Shown here one piece after another: positions 10,493 to 23,260 of a stretch of DNA of 64,000 bases. The translations under genes and the position numbers were made by a program. Within the stretch, counting starts at the first letter, position 1; every line of letters starts with the position of its first letter. Below the pieces are notes generated by a model. The model did no database searches. It was not told where the DNA came from and was given only the letters and a program-made list of their open reading frames with translations. The DNA is from Diospyros lotus (Eukaryota > Streptophyta > Magnoliopsida > Ericales > Ebenaceae): NCBI RefSeq assembly GCF_014633365.1, contig NC_068348.1, positions 13,286,311 through 13,350,310 of the forward strand. Direction: 5' to 3'.

Positions 10493-13249
10493 TTACTCGA
10501 AATTTATAGCTGCTAATTCCAAGTCGTGAGTTGGGTAGTTCTGCTCATGTCTTTTCAATTGCCGAGATCCGTAAGCGATTACTTTTTCATCTTGCATTAG
10601 AACACATCCCAACCCTATTCCCGAAGCATCACTATACACCACAAACTTTCCTGCCTCCGTTGGCATTGCTAGAATCGGTGCCGTGGTTAATCGTGCCTTA
10701 AGTTCTTGAAAACTTTGCTCACATTTATCATCCCATTCAAATTTAACTTCTTTCTGCGTCAATCGAGTAAGTGGAGCCGATATCTTTGAAAATCCTTCTA
10801 CAAACCTTCTATAGTATCCAGCTAGTCCAAGAAAACTTCGGATCTCCCCAATGGTCTTAGGTGCTTGCCATTTTTGAACTGCTTCAATCTTTGCTGGATC
10901 GACAGCTATACCTTCTGCAGAAATTATATGTCCAAGAAATGCTACTTGAGTAAGCCAAAATTCACATTTCGAGAACTTGGCGTACAATTTGTGGTCCTTT
11001 AAAGTTTGCAAGACTATCCTTAAATGTTTTTCATGACTACTCTCACTTGCAGAGTATATCAGAATGTCATCTATGAACACTATTACAAACTTGTCCAGGT
11101 ATGGTCTAAACGTTCGGTTCATTAAATCCATAAATGCAGCAGGTGCATTGGTCAATCCAAACGGCATCACTAGATATTCGTAGTGACCATACCGTGACCG
11201 AAACGCAGTCTTGGGCACATCTTCCTGTTTGATCTTCATTTGATAGTACCCAGACCGAAGATCTATCTTAGAAAATACTCTAGCTCCTTGGAGTTGGTCA
11301 AACAACTCTTCAATCCTAGGCAAAGGATACTTATTCTTTATAGTTACCTTGTTCAACTGTCGGTAGTCAGTACACATACGTAGGGTACCATCTTTCTTTT
11401 TCACGAACAATATCGGAGCTCCCCAGGGTGACACACTTGGTCTGATAAATCCTTTGTCGGTCAAGTCCTGTAATTGCTCCTTCAATTCCCTCATCTCAGC
11501 TGGGGCCATCTTGTACGGAGGTATGGATATTGGCTGAGTACCTGGTACAAGATCTATCGAAAATTCAATTTCTCTTTGGGGAGGTAATCCTGGTAATTCC
11601 TCGGGAAATACCTCAGGATACTCATTCACGACCCTTACTAACTCCAACTCGAGACTTTTCTTTCCTGGTTCGGGTTTGGCTGACTGTAACGTGTGCAAAG
11701 TCATGCCTTTTTCCTTCTTAATCTTCCTATTTTGACCTTGAAACACAATCCACTCTCCGTTAATCTTGGGTAAGCTCACGGTCTTACTTTTACAATCTAT
11801 TTTAGCCTCATGAAGCGATAGGAAATCCATACCGATAATTATGTCGAAATCTTGAATGTCTAACACCACTAAATCAATCTTGAAACTTTCCGATCCCATA
11901 CTAAAATTACACTCGCGGCATCCTACTGCAGTTCTTAGAGTTGAACCCATAGGAGTGGCTATTACCATTTGATAACCCAGTTCCTTAGGTTCTAATTTTA
12001 AACCTTCTAATGATGCATGCGACACAAATGAATGCGTAGCACCTGGATCAATTAAAGCATGAGCTGGAATATTCGAAAAGAACAGTGTACCTTCAATAAC
12101 TGCAGGATCGGCCTCAGCGTCCTCACAAGTCAGATTGTACACTCGGCCTGGACGAACATTTTGTGCACTTCCACTCGGTGGTTCCATCTTCTGCCTTTTT
12201 AAACAATCGCGCGAGATATGCCCTGGTTGACCACAATTGTAACACACCACCTTTCCCTGATTCCCAACCTGGGGCATTGCTTTGATCTTTGGGCAATTTC
12301 TCCCAATGTGACCTTCTTCGCCGCATCCATAGCACCGCAAGACACATCTCTTCCCAGGGTGTTTTCTCTTACATCGAGGACACTTCCCGTCATCCCTTGG
12401 TTGAGTCGTCGGACTGCCTAGTTTACCGCTCTTACTTCCTTCCTCTGTCTTGATGATCTTGGCTCGTGTCAGATTTCTCTCAATGGTCAAAGCTCGGTGC
12501 AATGCTTCTTTGTAAGTTTCAACGTCCCATCCACTTAAAACTTGCTGGAGATGTTCTTGTAGTCCTGAAACAAACTTTTGTGCCTTCTGACTCTCGTCAG
12601 TCTCGTACATGGGTACGTACTTAATCAGTTGAATGAACCGATTATCGTATTGACTCACAGACATCTCTCCTGTCTGCTTGAGCCTCATAAACTCCCAAAT
12701 TCTTTCTTCCTTCCAACTCTTGGAAAAATACTTGGCGTTAAACTCCTCCTTGAATCCCGCCCAAGTATACATTGGTGCATCCTCATTCTCAGCTTCACGC
12801 TCCTGTTGAGACCTTGTTAATGATCGTTCGGTAGACTGCCACCACCGACCTGCTTCTTCTTCCAGTGTGTAGGTTGCACACCTCACCTTCTCCTCTTCAC
12901 TGCATTGGAGATGTTGAAGTAGTTTCTCGGTCTGCTCCAGCCAATACTCGGCTGAGCTAGGATCATCGCCTGTCCTTCCTTTGAACACAGGGGGTCTCAA
13001 ATGTCGGTATCGCTCCAAAGCTGTGGTCGTGTGCCGCGTAGGCTCCTCTCGACTCACGTATGTTAGCATATTTTCTAAAAATCGCTCCATTCGCTCAAAT
13101 CGGTCCTCACTGGAGCTCGATTCCCCGACGTATCTTCTGTTCCCTCCTGAGTGATTCCTGCGATCATCCTGATCTTCAAGATTATTTCCTTCTCTTCTTC
13201 TTCCACTTACGTCATGAGCTGCGTCCCGTAGCCTTCGTGTATTCACCAT
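10493..13249 (-). pseudogene. Gypsy-E gag-pol, truncated in RNase H
   Basis: One open frame of about 918 codons from MVNTRRLRD; an in-frame upstream ATG at 13336 is unlikely to be the start. Order: gag ([28 protein letters not shown]), zinc knuckles ([14 protein letters not shown] and [14 protein letters not shown]), protease ([13 protein letters not shown]), RT ([30 protein letters not shown]), and the start of RNase H ([14 protein letters not shown], then DLELAAI). It makes capsid-like protein and copies RNA to DNA in intact relatives. The protease core reads DPG rather than DSG/DTG, probably harmful. The frame ends at the LTR-A junction, losing the rest of RNase H and all of integrase, so it cannot act alone. 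Up to that break there are no stops or frameshifts, which suggests fairly recent activity. Confidence 0.93.
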
Positions 13250-13445
13250 CTGAAGTGAATCACGGAAATAGATTATACTCAAGACAAGATTGTTTCTATA
13301 CAAAGGGGACAGTTTTATTTCTTTATAATATCCCACAAACAGAACAACTTAGTACAACCGAAAAGGAGAATAGACATAACATCTTATTTTATTTTATATT
13401 ATATTTACATATCGCTTCGTCCAACAACTATCTCTTCGGCCCTAC
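13250..13445 (-). other. Spacer between accessory ORF and gag
   Basis: About 196 bases on the minus strand between the accessory ORF stop and the gag ATG. AT-rich, with no motif recognised. Gag would need reinitiation, internal entry or a spliced message if the accessory ORF is translated from the same RNA. Confidence 0.5.
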
Positions 13446-13928
13446 TCAGTAGTTCTTCGGCCTCCAGACCCATGACTCCTTGTGGTCCCCGTCACTGTCG
13501 GATGCTACCGGGGGTCCTTCGTCATCATCTTGGACTTCCTGAGATTCCTCATCTGATTCCTCATCAGAGCTAATATCTATGACCTCATCCGCGAGATTTG
13601 CAGCAATCTCTGCCTGTTCCTCCTCATCCATAACGTCCCCGAGTAGATCCTGATGCTCGTTCCGCATTCTTGCGCAGAATTCACGTAGAGAGTCGTCTTC
13701 CCAGTCCTGCCACAACCATTGCGCAAAAGTCTTCCATTCCCCCTCCAGCTGGTCAATAAGAAATCCGATCTGAAACTCTGATAAATCTACCATCTGTCGG
13801 TAACTAGGGGGCACATCATCAATAATTTCCTCCATTGCAAGCAAAAACACATTCATGTCCTCATTTTGCGGGTTTCCTCGAGCTTCGATCCTATTTGCCC
13901 AATGTGACAGCAGTACTTGATCCACCAT
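13446..13928 (-). CDS. Accessory ORF upstream of gag in Gypsy-E (160 aa, acidic, SIM-like motif)
   Basis: Intact 160-codon frame starting about 158 bases after the primer-binding site and ending before gag, in sense orientation. Residues 1-100 look alpha-helical and carry aromatic clusters (FLIDQLEGEWKTFAQWLWQ). Residues 115-150 are strongly acidic and contain VIDISSDEESDEE, which resembles a phospho-regulated SUMO-interacting motif: a hydrophobic VIDI core followed by Ser and acidic residues. The protein ends WVWRPKNY. I recognise no family. Extra ORFs before gag are established in Ogre elements and rare elsewhere. Function is unknown; host chromatin or SUMO-pathway contact is only an inference. 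Confidence 0.7.
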   Translation of the reverse strand: MVDQVLLSHWANRIEARGNPQNEDMNVFLLAMEEIIDDVPPSYRQMVDLSEFQIGFLIDQLEGEWKTFAQWLWQDWEDDSLREFCARMRNEHQDLLGDVMDEEEQAEIAANLADEVIDISSDEESDEESQEVQDDDEGPPVASDSDGDHKESWVWRPKNY

Positions 13929-14085
13929 TTTCTACTAATAATACATAAAGATTTTTCTTAGAAACCTCAAACAAATGTTTCCTAAAGTTTTCATATGACA
14001 CCTAGAATTCATATCCCTGTTCTAAGTTAACAAACCTATGCTAAGTTCAATAACCTAGCCTAATCATCCTAGGGCTTTAACCTAG

Positions 14086-14098
14086 GGCTCTGATACCA
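14086..14098 (-). other. Primer-binding site of Gypsy-E (initiator tRNA-Met)
   Basis: Minus strand reads TGGTATCAGAGCC two bases inside the LTR end (TGTTACA, then AT). This matches the 3' end of plant initiator tRNA-Met, the usual primer for Tekay-type and many Copia elements, and it fixes 14101 as the LTR boundary. Confidence 0.95.
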
Positions 14099-14100
14099 AT

Positions 14101-16559
14101 TGTAACACCCCGCCCTATACAGGCATGTTACTATAAGGAAATTCCCGGGGTTTCTTTTTTTTTGATACCCGCGGCGCCTGTGAGCACAATCTTCACATGC
14201 AGATGAAACACCCGTCGTAAAACTACATCCGGCTCCCGTGGTGATCAAAAGAACCACTCCTCATGCAGATATATACCCCGAGAGTTCCAGTCTTACTCAT
14301 TTAGCTAGAAATAACAAATCTTAACTGAACGAGATAAAATAAACACAGCGGAATACTTGATTAATCAAAATGACGTGGCCCACCACGTGTTACACACAAA
14401 ATGTTCCCATACCGATATGTGTATACAACATTGATACTAACGATTACAACACCGTCGAGCGATTGCTCATACATACAACATTATAAATACTAGTGTTTCC
14501 AAAATAATACAACAATTATCAAATAAACACCACAGATTCACCGGCCGTGTCCTCGACCTCGCAGCTGTCCTTGACTGGAACGTTGAATGTTCCAGGGGCA
14601 TAACCCATGTTAGATGATAAACCATCTAAGTGAAGGCATGAAACAGATATACAATGCATAAAGACATACGAGCATGGCATACTATACGACAACATGCAAG
14701 ACACATCTAACTCGAGATATCACCTTGACATACTTAATCCCTCGAATATCCCACTGTGGCACACGTTCACCTGGTCCAACGTTAATCCCTCGAGTGCACC
14801 GTCGTGACACCCGTTCACCTGGTTTAACATTATTCCCTCGAGTGCCCCAGTGTGACACCCGTTCACCTGGATTAACATTGTCCCAATCTCAAGTAGACCC
14901 CTTACCGCCCCATATGGACCCAACAATGCAATTAGACTTGACCCTATATGATATGAAAATTTACACGCCATGCACCAATACTTTTAAAAATAAACAGTTA
15001 ATGCAATATTGACACAACGAATGTAAGTAAATGCCTTGTAAAATGAGCTAAGTCTAGGAGCGTACAAATACTCACAAGAACTCACCAAAAGCACTTTAAG
15101 ACACTTTCGAGTCAAGATAAGGCTAAAATCAAACCACTCACCTTAATTCGGAAAAGTCCGGATTTTGCCTCGAAAAACGTGCCTCACCTCAAAAATTGTG
15201 TAATTCTTCTTCCAATGACCCAATTGATTCCTATTTCACCATTTAAGACCTTTAGAATCAATATTTCTATTTTTCCACAATTTCTCTATTTTTATTTATT
15301 TTTCAAACATTTCTATCTTCGGAAATTCATTAAAAATACCTAACATCAATTTTCACAAAATATTTTTCCATGATAATTCTTAAAATAATTTTACCTAAAT
15401 TCTGAAATTAAAATAAAAGAAAAACCATACCTCACGCGCCCTCACGCGCCACCCAGAGGTCCCGCGAGTGGTTGCCACGCGCCGCCGCACAGTCTTCTTC
15501 TCCGGTCGTCTTCTCCGATTCCGGCGATGTCCAATGCCCTAAATTCTTATAGGGGCTTGTAGAGCTCTTCAATGCGACCTCAATGGTGCCCTTAATCGTC
15601 GGAAAAAGTGGTCGGAGGTGGGTTTAAAACCCAGTTGCAGGTCGCGGCGGCGGCGGTTCGATTTTCCGGCCAAGCTTCCAAAACCCCTCCAAATCTACAC
15701 CAAACGCTCCCAAATGCTCCAGAAACGATCCTCTCAACCCAAGGAACAAAAGCCCCTTATCCTTCAAGCTCGATTCAAGCAAAAACACAAGAAATTTGAG
15801 CAATTTTTGTTTTTGAACCCTCGGCCGAAAACCTCCTTTTATACTCGTTTTGGACCCGATTCCCTACCATATCCGGCTCGTCCTTATCCCTTAAGCCCAA
15901 ATCTCGCCTCTAAACCAATCGAAAAACACCAAATCAAGCGCTAGATCCCTCGAAAAATTCGGCCAAATCGAAAATCTTTTGGCCATTAATTCCGATCACA
16001 TCAAGGCCATTTTCCGGCCAATGGGAGCTCCCAACGGCCTCGTCGTCGCCTGGAGGCTAGCCTAGAGCCTTCGGGTGACCTGCCCGATGCCCCAGAAGCG
16101 GCCGCCGGCGGCCATAGGCGGCCGGTCGGTTTCACACCAAGCAACTTTCAAAAATTGCATTTTAGCCCCCAACCAACTTTTAATTGAATTTTCTTTTATT
16201 TCTTGATACCCCTAGACTATCTAGCACCTTCACTATGACCCTCAGGTTTTATATTTCCTATTTCCCTTTGGAATTTCTGAAAAACTTGTCATCTTGATCT
16301 CCCTCGGGCAGTTTACAAAAATTGCACTTTTGCCCGGATGCTCCTAATTGCGTGCTTTTGACTTCAATCCTTTGAAAGTCCCTTGATTGTGTTGAGTATT
16401 GCTTATTTGAACTATTTTGACCTTTGTTGATCTATTTGACACAGTCCCTCGCCTTCTGTTTATGTTAGCATATTGCACTTAGGCCCGAAACTATTGTAAA
16501 TTTCATTTTGATCCCATAACTTCCAAAACTTCTCCTGATATTTAATACTGGGTATTACA
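14101..16559 (-). repeat. Gypsy-E 5' LTR (2459 bases)
   Basis: Plus strand starts TGTAACACCC beside the primer-binding site and ends GGGTATTACA. The ends are nearly inverted copies of each other. It contains three tandem 48-base units at 14736-14879 ('ccctcga' to 'cacctgg'). Apart from the termini it does not resemble LTR-A, B or C, so it is a different LTR family. Short frames at 15608-15944 are treated as chance. Confidence 0.88.
14736..14879. repeat. Three 48-base tandem repeats in the Gypsy-E LTR
   Basis: Units begin at 14736, 14784 and 14832, each running from 'atccctcga' through 'cgttcacctgg'. Tandem units within an LTR often lie in U3 and may hold enhancer elements; that role is inferred only. 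Confidence 0.8.
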
Positions 16560-19315
16560 CATTATATGCAAATGACGTTAACAAGCTTTGGCCATAATGG
16601 AACGTCTACAAGAAAATGATGAAGCCACTCAGCTTCTTCGCCTGCTTTGTCCAGAGCTATAAACTCTGACTCCATGGTTGACCGTGCTATACACGTCTGC
16701 TTCGAAGACTTCCACGACACAGTAACACCACCTAGGGTGAACACATACCCACTAGTTAATGTAGTCTCTAAGCTATCTGATATCTAATTAGCATCACTAA
16801 ATCCTTCCAGTACATGTGGATATTTTGTATAGTGCAATCCATAGTCCAGGGTGTACTTCAAGTACCTAAGTACCCTGACCAATGCACCCCAATAGTCATA
16901 CCCAGGATTGCTCGTGTATCTCGCTAGCCTGCCTACGGGGTAAGTAATGCCAGGTCTAGTACAATTCATGATGTACATCAGACTCTCAATAACTCTAGCA
17001 TATTCTAGAGAAGATACACCTTCATCATGATTTTTCTTCAACTTTGAATTTGGATCAAATGGAGTAACTACCGGCTTACTCTCGAAGTGACCAAATCTTC
17101 TCAACACTTTCTCTATGTAATGCAACTGAGAAAGAGCATACCCTTCAGAATTCCTTATTATTCGAATTCCAAGAATGACATCAGCAAGACCAAGGTCTTT
17201 CATGTCAAAATGCGAGTTCAACGTCTGCTTTGTGGATTGTATGACACTTCAATTCGTACCCATTACCAGTATGTCATCCACATACAGGCACACAATGACA
17301 CATTCTTGGCTTATGATTTTCACATAAATACATTTATCACACTCATTTATCTTAAATCCATTTGACAGCATTGTGTGATCAAACTTCTCATGCCATTGTT
17401 TAGGCGCCTTCAACCCATAAAGAGACTTTATTAGTTTATAAACCTTCATTTCATGTCCCTTTACAACAAACCCTTTAGGTTGTTCCATGTAGACTTCTTC
17501 TTCTAAATCTCCATTCAGGAATGATGTTTTTGCATCTATTTGATGTATCTCCAAATTGTGTAATGCTGCAATAGCAATCAACATCCTGATAGACGTGATT
17601 CTCGTCACCGGAGAATACTTGTCAAAGAAGTCTTGTCCTTCTTTCTGACGATAGCCTTTAGCTACTAGCCGAGCTTTATACTTATCAATAGTACCATTGG
17701 CCTTCAATTTCTTTCAAAAATCCATCTACATCCAACTGATTTACACCCAGGTGGCAAATTAACCAATACCCAAGTATTGTTTTGCAAGATGGAATCTATT
17801 TCATTATTAATAGCCTATTTCCAATAAGAAGTATCAAGAGATAACATTGCATCACCATAGGTTTGCGGCTCATCTTCTAACACAAAGGTTAGGAAATCTG
17901 GGCCAAAGGAAGAGGCCTTTCTTACCCTTTTGCTTCTTCGAAGCTTAATGTCAGTTTCCTGCCCATCTTGGCCTTTTGAAGAACTTGCCTCATGAGTTCT
18001 TTTGGAACCACTTGCACTGGGTTTATCTTTCTTAAAAGGAAATATGTTCTCAAAGAACTCCACTTCTATAGATTTCAAAACCGTATTAACATTAATGTTA
18101 GGAATTTCTGACTTCATTACCAGGAACCTATAGGTAGCACTATGCGAGGCATAACCTACAGAGACGTAGTCAATAGTTTTTAGACCAAGTTTAGTCCTTT
18201 TAGGTAAAGGAACTTACACCTTGGCTAAACACCCCTATACTTTCAGGATTTTGTAAGAAAGTTGTTTACCATTTCACACTTCATAAGGCGACTTGCCAGA
18301 CTTCTTATGTGGAATTCTATTTAATATAAAATCTACAATAAGCAAAGCTTCCCCCCACAAATTATGGGGTAAACCCAAACTATTTAACATGCAATTTATC
18401 ATGTCCTTCAAAGTTTGATTCTTCCTTTCAGCTACACCATTTTGTTGTGGTATATAAGGTGTTATCGTCTGATGGATTATACCATGAGATTCACAGAACT
18501 CAGATAGAGCTGACGATTCATATTCACCACTCCTATCTGATCTAAGCACCTTAATTTTCTTTCCCATTTGATTTTCAACTTCTACCTTAAATGTTTTAAA
18601 AACATCAAAGGTCTCATCTTTACTGCGTAGTAAATATGCATAGCAATATTTACTGCAGTCATCAATAAATGTGACAAAATAATTCTTTCCACCTCTAGTG
18701 GGGGTACTTTTCATGTCACAAACATCACTATGAATTAGATCGAGCAATTCACTATTCCTTTCCACAAATGGGAACGGCTTTCTTGTAAACTTTGATTCAA
18801 CACAAACTTCACATTTGTGTCCCTTATCAATGTTAAAGCTAGGTAATAACCCTAGATTAACCATTCTTTGGAGGGAACGATAATTGACATGTCCTAATCT
18901 TGAATGTCATACATCACACAACTCAACAGTATAAGTAGAAGAGTCATTCTTATTATTCTTCTTAGGCACTTGGGCCTGTACATTCAACCTGAACATGCCA
19001 TTATCTAAATATCCCCGACCCACATATATTCCTCTCTTAGTAAAAGTAAATTTATCATATTCAAAAATGAGTTTAAACCCATTTTTGTTCAGTAAGATTC
19101 CAGACACCAGATTCTTACAAATCTTGGGCACATGCCATATATCTGTGAGGGTCAGGATCTTCCCAGATGTCCACTTTAGCAGCACCTTGCCCTTGCCTTC
19201 CACAGTTGAGGCTGCAGCATTTCCCATGTACACCTTTTCGGTGCCATCCATCTTCGCATAAGTTGAGGACACAGATCTATCCTTGCAAATGTGCCTTGAA
19301 ACACTTGTAATACCC
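16560..19315 (-). pseudogene. Copia-1 pol (RNase H, RT, integrase), decayed
   Basis: Minus-strand reading gives, from right to left: post-protease linker, GAG-pre-integrase, integrase (HSDVCDM with its acidic residue, then an RNase-like core ending RSDRSGEYES), RT (ARLVAKGYRQKEGQDFF, TSFLNGDLEEEVYMEQP, LYVDDILVMGTN) and RNase H ([15 protein letters not shown]). The frame is broken by several stops and small indels (near 16780, 17235, 17715, 17815, 18270, 18905). The left edge continues from 7978 after a deletion of about 317 bases. The right edge ends just after the protease DTGA codons, where LTR-B inserted. Inactive. Confidence 0.93.
19311..19315. repeat. Left target duplication of LTR-B (ACACT)
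   Basis: The right copy at 32278-32282 is GCACC, which is also the sequence in uninterrupted Copia-2. The two differences are G to A and C to T, as expected from decay of methylated cytosines after duplication. Confidence 0.75.
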
Positions 19316-20438
19316 AGTATTACATGGTATTGAAAATAAATAAATTTTGATTATTTTGTCAGGATCTCGAGGGGTTCGGGAAGCCCAGGAGTCAATTTCT
19401 AGTAATTAATTAATAAAATTATCGAATTGGCGGCAGGGAGTGCCCCGGGACTTGGATGTCCAGGAAAGAGGGCAAGAGATTGATGAGAGTCTCGAGATGA
19501 GGATAGTGACGCTGGAAGCAGCCAGACCGAGAATAATTTTCGGAATAAATTATGTATAAGTCCGAGTGGGTGCCAATACCGAATAATCAGAGGGGACCTC
19601 CTAGAAGCTGAGGGGAACCTAGAGGTGGTTCAGGTTTTTGAGTAAGGCAACCCTTAAGTGTTTTCAGGTCGAATAGAGGTCTCACGCAGGCGCAGGGACG
19701 AAAATGATATTCCCAAGTAAGTGTCGGTTATTAGTTTTTGAAAAAATCAAGAATTTATGTGATTTATTGAAAGTTAAATTAAGCTAGGGAGGGTCTAAGA
19801 GCAATTATCAAAATTCCTTAATGCAATTATATTCCCTTAAATGAAATTATTGAGGAATTGGGGGATTAATGCATAATTACATATATATATATAGTCGCGC
19901 GAGCTTGCTGGGCAAGCTTCCAACAATGCACCTCCTCTAATATCTTTCAAAAACAGAGAATGAGAGAGAGGGAGGGAGCCTGGCCGAAGATCGAGAGAGG
20001 CCGAGAGAGAGAGCTTGCGGGAGAGAGTGAGAGTGATGAGGGATCGAGCGAGAGGGGTCGATTGGCCATGGCAGCGACTGCCATGGCCGATGATGGAAGA
20101 AGAAGGTAGTAGCAGGCGGAGCAACGAGACGTGCACGACGGAGCTCGTGGAGGTCAGAAGCGGAGCTAGTTCGCGTTGGCTGCTTAGGTGCTTCGATGGC
20201 CGGTTGAGCACCCAGCGATGATGGCAGCATCTATAATGGCAGCTTGAAGCTGCGAGATCGGCCATGGCTGGTGGCTGGTGCGAGCGGGGAGTCGCGGGAG
20301 GCCGCTGGGTCACTGCTCGCGGTGGCTGGAGGTCAAAGGCGGTGGTGCGCGGCGAAGGCAGCGGAGCCAAGCAACGGTGGTTGGTGCGTGAGCAGGTGGC
20401 AGCGCAGGGAAGAAGAAGCCGCGAAAAAGAAGTAATGG

Positions 20439-20490
20439 AGAAGAAGAAGAAGAAGAAGAAGAAGAAGAAGAAGAAGAAGAAGAAGAAGAA
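20439..20490. repeat. (GAA)n microsatellite in LTR-B
   Basis: About 17 near-perfect AAG units. It accounts for the poly-lysine and poly-phenylalanine stretches in overlapping reading frames. Confidence 0.95.
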
Positions 20491-22349
20491 AAATAGAAAA
20501 TAAATTCTGGAAAATAAGGGGAAAATGAAGAAAAATGTCAAAAAATTCTAGAAAAATGGGAGAAAAGTCTGGAAAGTATTTTGGGGCTCGAGAAGTATGC
20601 TAGAAGCTCGGAAATGGGGTTTTGAGCACAAGGTGGCCTCCCATGAGGCATTGCCAAGTTGGGCATTTTTCGAATTTGTCCTCCAGATTGGTTAAGGTAA
20701 TTAATTAAATTTCTTTTCGACTTAATTTCCATTATTTGAGATAGTGATCTGTGTAGTGTTGGTTGGATTGAACCCTCGGTGGGGTTGATTCGAAATTTGT
20801 TGATGGATGGTTTTTGTGGTGTGTGGCGAAGTTGAGGGCATTGGTTTATTTCCAGATGTTAATGGAGTTGGGTTTGTGTGTGTGTTTGCATCTAGGTTCG
20901 ACCAGGGAGGCAGTAATCCTAGAAGAGTTTGAGGTTCCGGCTGGAGTCCATGCCGAGGCAAAAGAGGCTTCAAGCCAAGTAAGGGATGGCCCCATGTGGA
21001 GGTGGCCTTGCAAGTTAGTAAATATGTCTGATAATATTTTTATGTTGCATTTGCATGTAGTGGTTAACACTTGCGTGATGCGAGATCTAGTGGACCTGTG
21101 GCCATAAGGAGAACTAGTGTTGTGAGGGCTGATAGGTTAATGCCTCAAACCTTGGAGGGTTGTGAGGATGAGTGGGCCTAGCCTCATTTGCATGCATTAA
21201 CATACATAAACATGGTTATATTCATATTTACATGCATTGCACCCTTACTGAGTCTTTGTGACTCATGAGGTTTTACCTAATGTGTAGATGTTGTAAGTCC
21301 AAATGCAAGCAGGGAAGGCACCGGGAGGCTATTGTGGCAACTAGCTATGTTGCCCAAGTTGTGTATTTATTTATCTCTTGTACGTAGCCATGTGGTGTTA
21401 TGTATGTATACCCTTGTGAGTAAATGTATGTGTTGTTGAGCGTTAAATATATTTAATTGTTGTAATCATCTTAGTGTGATAAATGATTGTGAGATTGTTC
21501 GTTATATATGGCTTAGTTGGAGAAGTCGAGTTTCGGGCAGAGTAAAGACCAGCGAGGTATGTTCTCATAAATCCCCAATACTCAGCGAAGTGTTTGTTAT
21601 GCTAGCTTTGTGCCTGGGTCACCTCTAGCTTGCTATGGGGCGAGCTGAAGAAAAGTGAAGCTCACTCGAGTTTTGAGTCTCAATCCGCTGAATTTTTGTT
21701 GTTTGAGTTGGGACCGATTCTTGAGTGGAGTGAAGGGAAGGACGAAGCCTAGTTCCCACCTAGGGCGTTTGCTGTTGAAACATAGTCCAACCCTTCAGTT
21801 GTGGTTCGTCAGGTGAGTAATCCGGTCGATTATTTACCGGTGGCGCCTGTAAGTGTGTAACACCCAGTGTAACCGGTGTTAAGAGAATAAGAAAGGAAGT
21901 GTGGAATTTCCAAAAATACCCTTGAGAAGGTGATGGATCCTTGAGAATGAATGTGCCCTATGAGAGGGGCATTTTGGTAATTTGGATAGTAAAATCCAAT
22001 AAAAGGTATTTTGATAAATTGAAAATAATTCCTATGTGTAATTAAATGTGTAAGTGAATTAAATCTCAATTTTGTATTTATGTGGAGATATATGGGATTA
22101 ATAATTCATAAAAAGGTATTTGGTAATTTTGAAATTAATTCCATAAAGGAATTTAATTATGAAAAATAGGGAAAATGATAAATATTCAATTATTTGAGAG
22201 AGTAATTAATTTTTCCTAAAATAATGGATTAATGTGGTGATGCCACATGGATGGTGGAGATGGAAGCTTGGAAGTCAAGGTTAATGTCTAAAGGTGACAC
22301 TTGGCAAAGTCTTGTTCAAGTATAAATGGGGTGATTTAATTAAATGCAA

Positions 22350-23260
22350 AAAAAATGCTAATTGGTCTTTCAAGCATTTAATGAGAGGCATGATTATATG
22401 GATTAAAAAAATCCAAAAGAAAATGGTAAATGGTCACCATTAATGCCTTGAAAAATATGAGATTTAATTAAATGTGAAAGGGAATGGAAATTCAAGATGA
22501 TCCAAGGGTGGAGGATTATTCTTGAAAAATGAAGTGATCTAATGGATGAGATAAAATCCTTCAAGTTGGCATGGATTGCCAACTCAATTAAGGAATCTCT
22601 CTTTAAAATTGATTTTTGAATGGTGGAGGCCATTAGTTAAAAATGATGGAAGGCTAGGATTAAATCCTAGCAAAGCACTTGGATTGTGCTTTAAATTGAA
22701 GGTTGAGATCTTCTCTTGAAAGGTGAAGAAAATCCAAAAAAGAAATGAGAAATTGGGAGATGGTGGTTAGTGACAAATGGCATAATCTTGTGAAGCAAGA
22801 ATAAGCATTTAAATGAAATTCAAATTGGTGAATTAATGGTCTTTCAAGTGTTAAATGTAAGCCATGATGTTGTTGCCTAAAAAGAAAATACAAAATAAAA
22901 TAAATTAGTCATCCATTAATGGTGTGAAATTGTAGAGAATTTCTTTAATAGAAAAGAAAGTGATTATGTATTTCAAGGCTTGACTTGAAATTAGTCCAAA
23001 TTAAATAAATAGAAAAGAAATCTATTTATGGGACTTGATCCAATGGTGGTGGATGACTCTTGAAAATCCAAAGGCTTGGATTTAAAAAGAAAGGAGCACA
23101 TGGATTGTGCTTTCTTGTGTTTTCTCCAAGAGAAGGGATGGGTTTATTTGAAATGGATGGTTGAGATTAAATCTCCCTTAAACACAAGAATTGTGTTTTT
23201 TGTGAATGGCCTAGATTTATTCTTGAAATATGGAGGCCTAGTATAAAATGGCAAGTAAGG
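22350..23260 (+). repeat. Old internal duplication in LTR-D
   Basis: Matching landmarks recur in order: 'ggtctttcaag' (about 22363 and 22840), 'gatccaa' followed by 'ggtgg' (22498 and 23037), and 'ggattgtgctt' (22681 and 23102). Spacing differs, so indels have accumulated. No coding capacity is recognised. Confidence 0.45.

Larger units (their letters stand above)
10493..16559 (-). mobile_element. Gypsy-E: 5' part of a Ty3/Gypsy (Tekay/Del-like) element
   Basis: In element order on the minus strand: 2.46 kb 5' LTR (16559-14101), tRNA-iMet primer-binding site (14098-14086), an accessory ORF (13928-13446) and gag-pol (13249-10493). The coding region stops inside RNase H, and integrase, chromodomain, polypurine tract and 3' LTR are absent. 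The LTR beside it (7979-10492) is from another family, so the pair is a deletion product, not one element. A plausible right-hand target duplication is CATTA at 16560-16564; its left partner is lost. Confidence 0.88.

Noticed and set aside
19837..20541. 234-codon minus-strand frame
   Set aside because: Begins in a GAA microsatellite (poly-Phe) and continues through Ser/Leu/Pro-rich LTR sequence; no domain.
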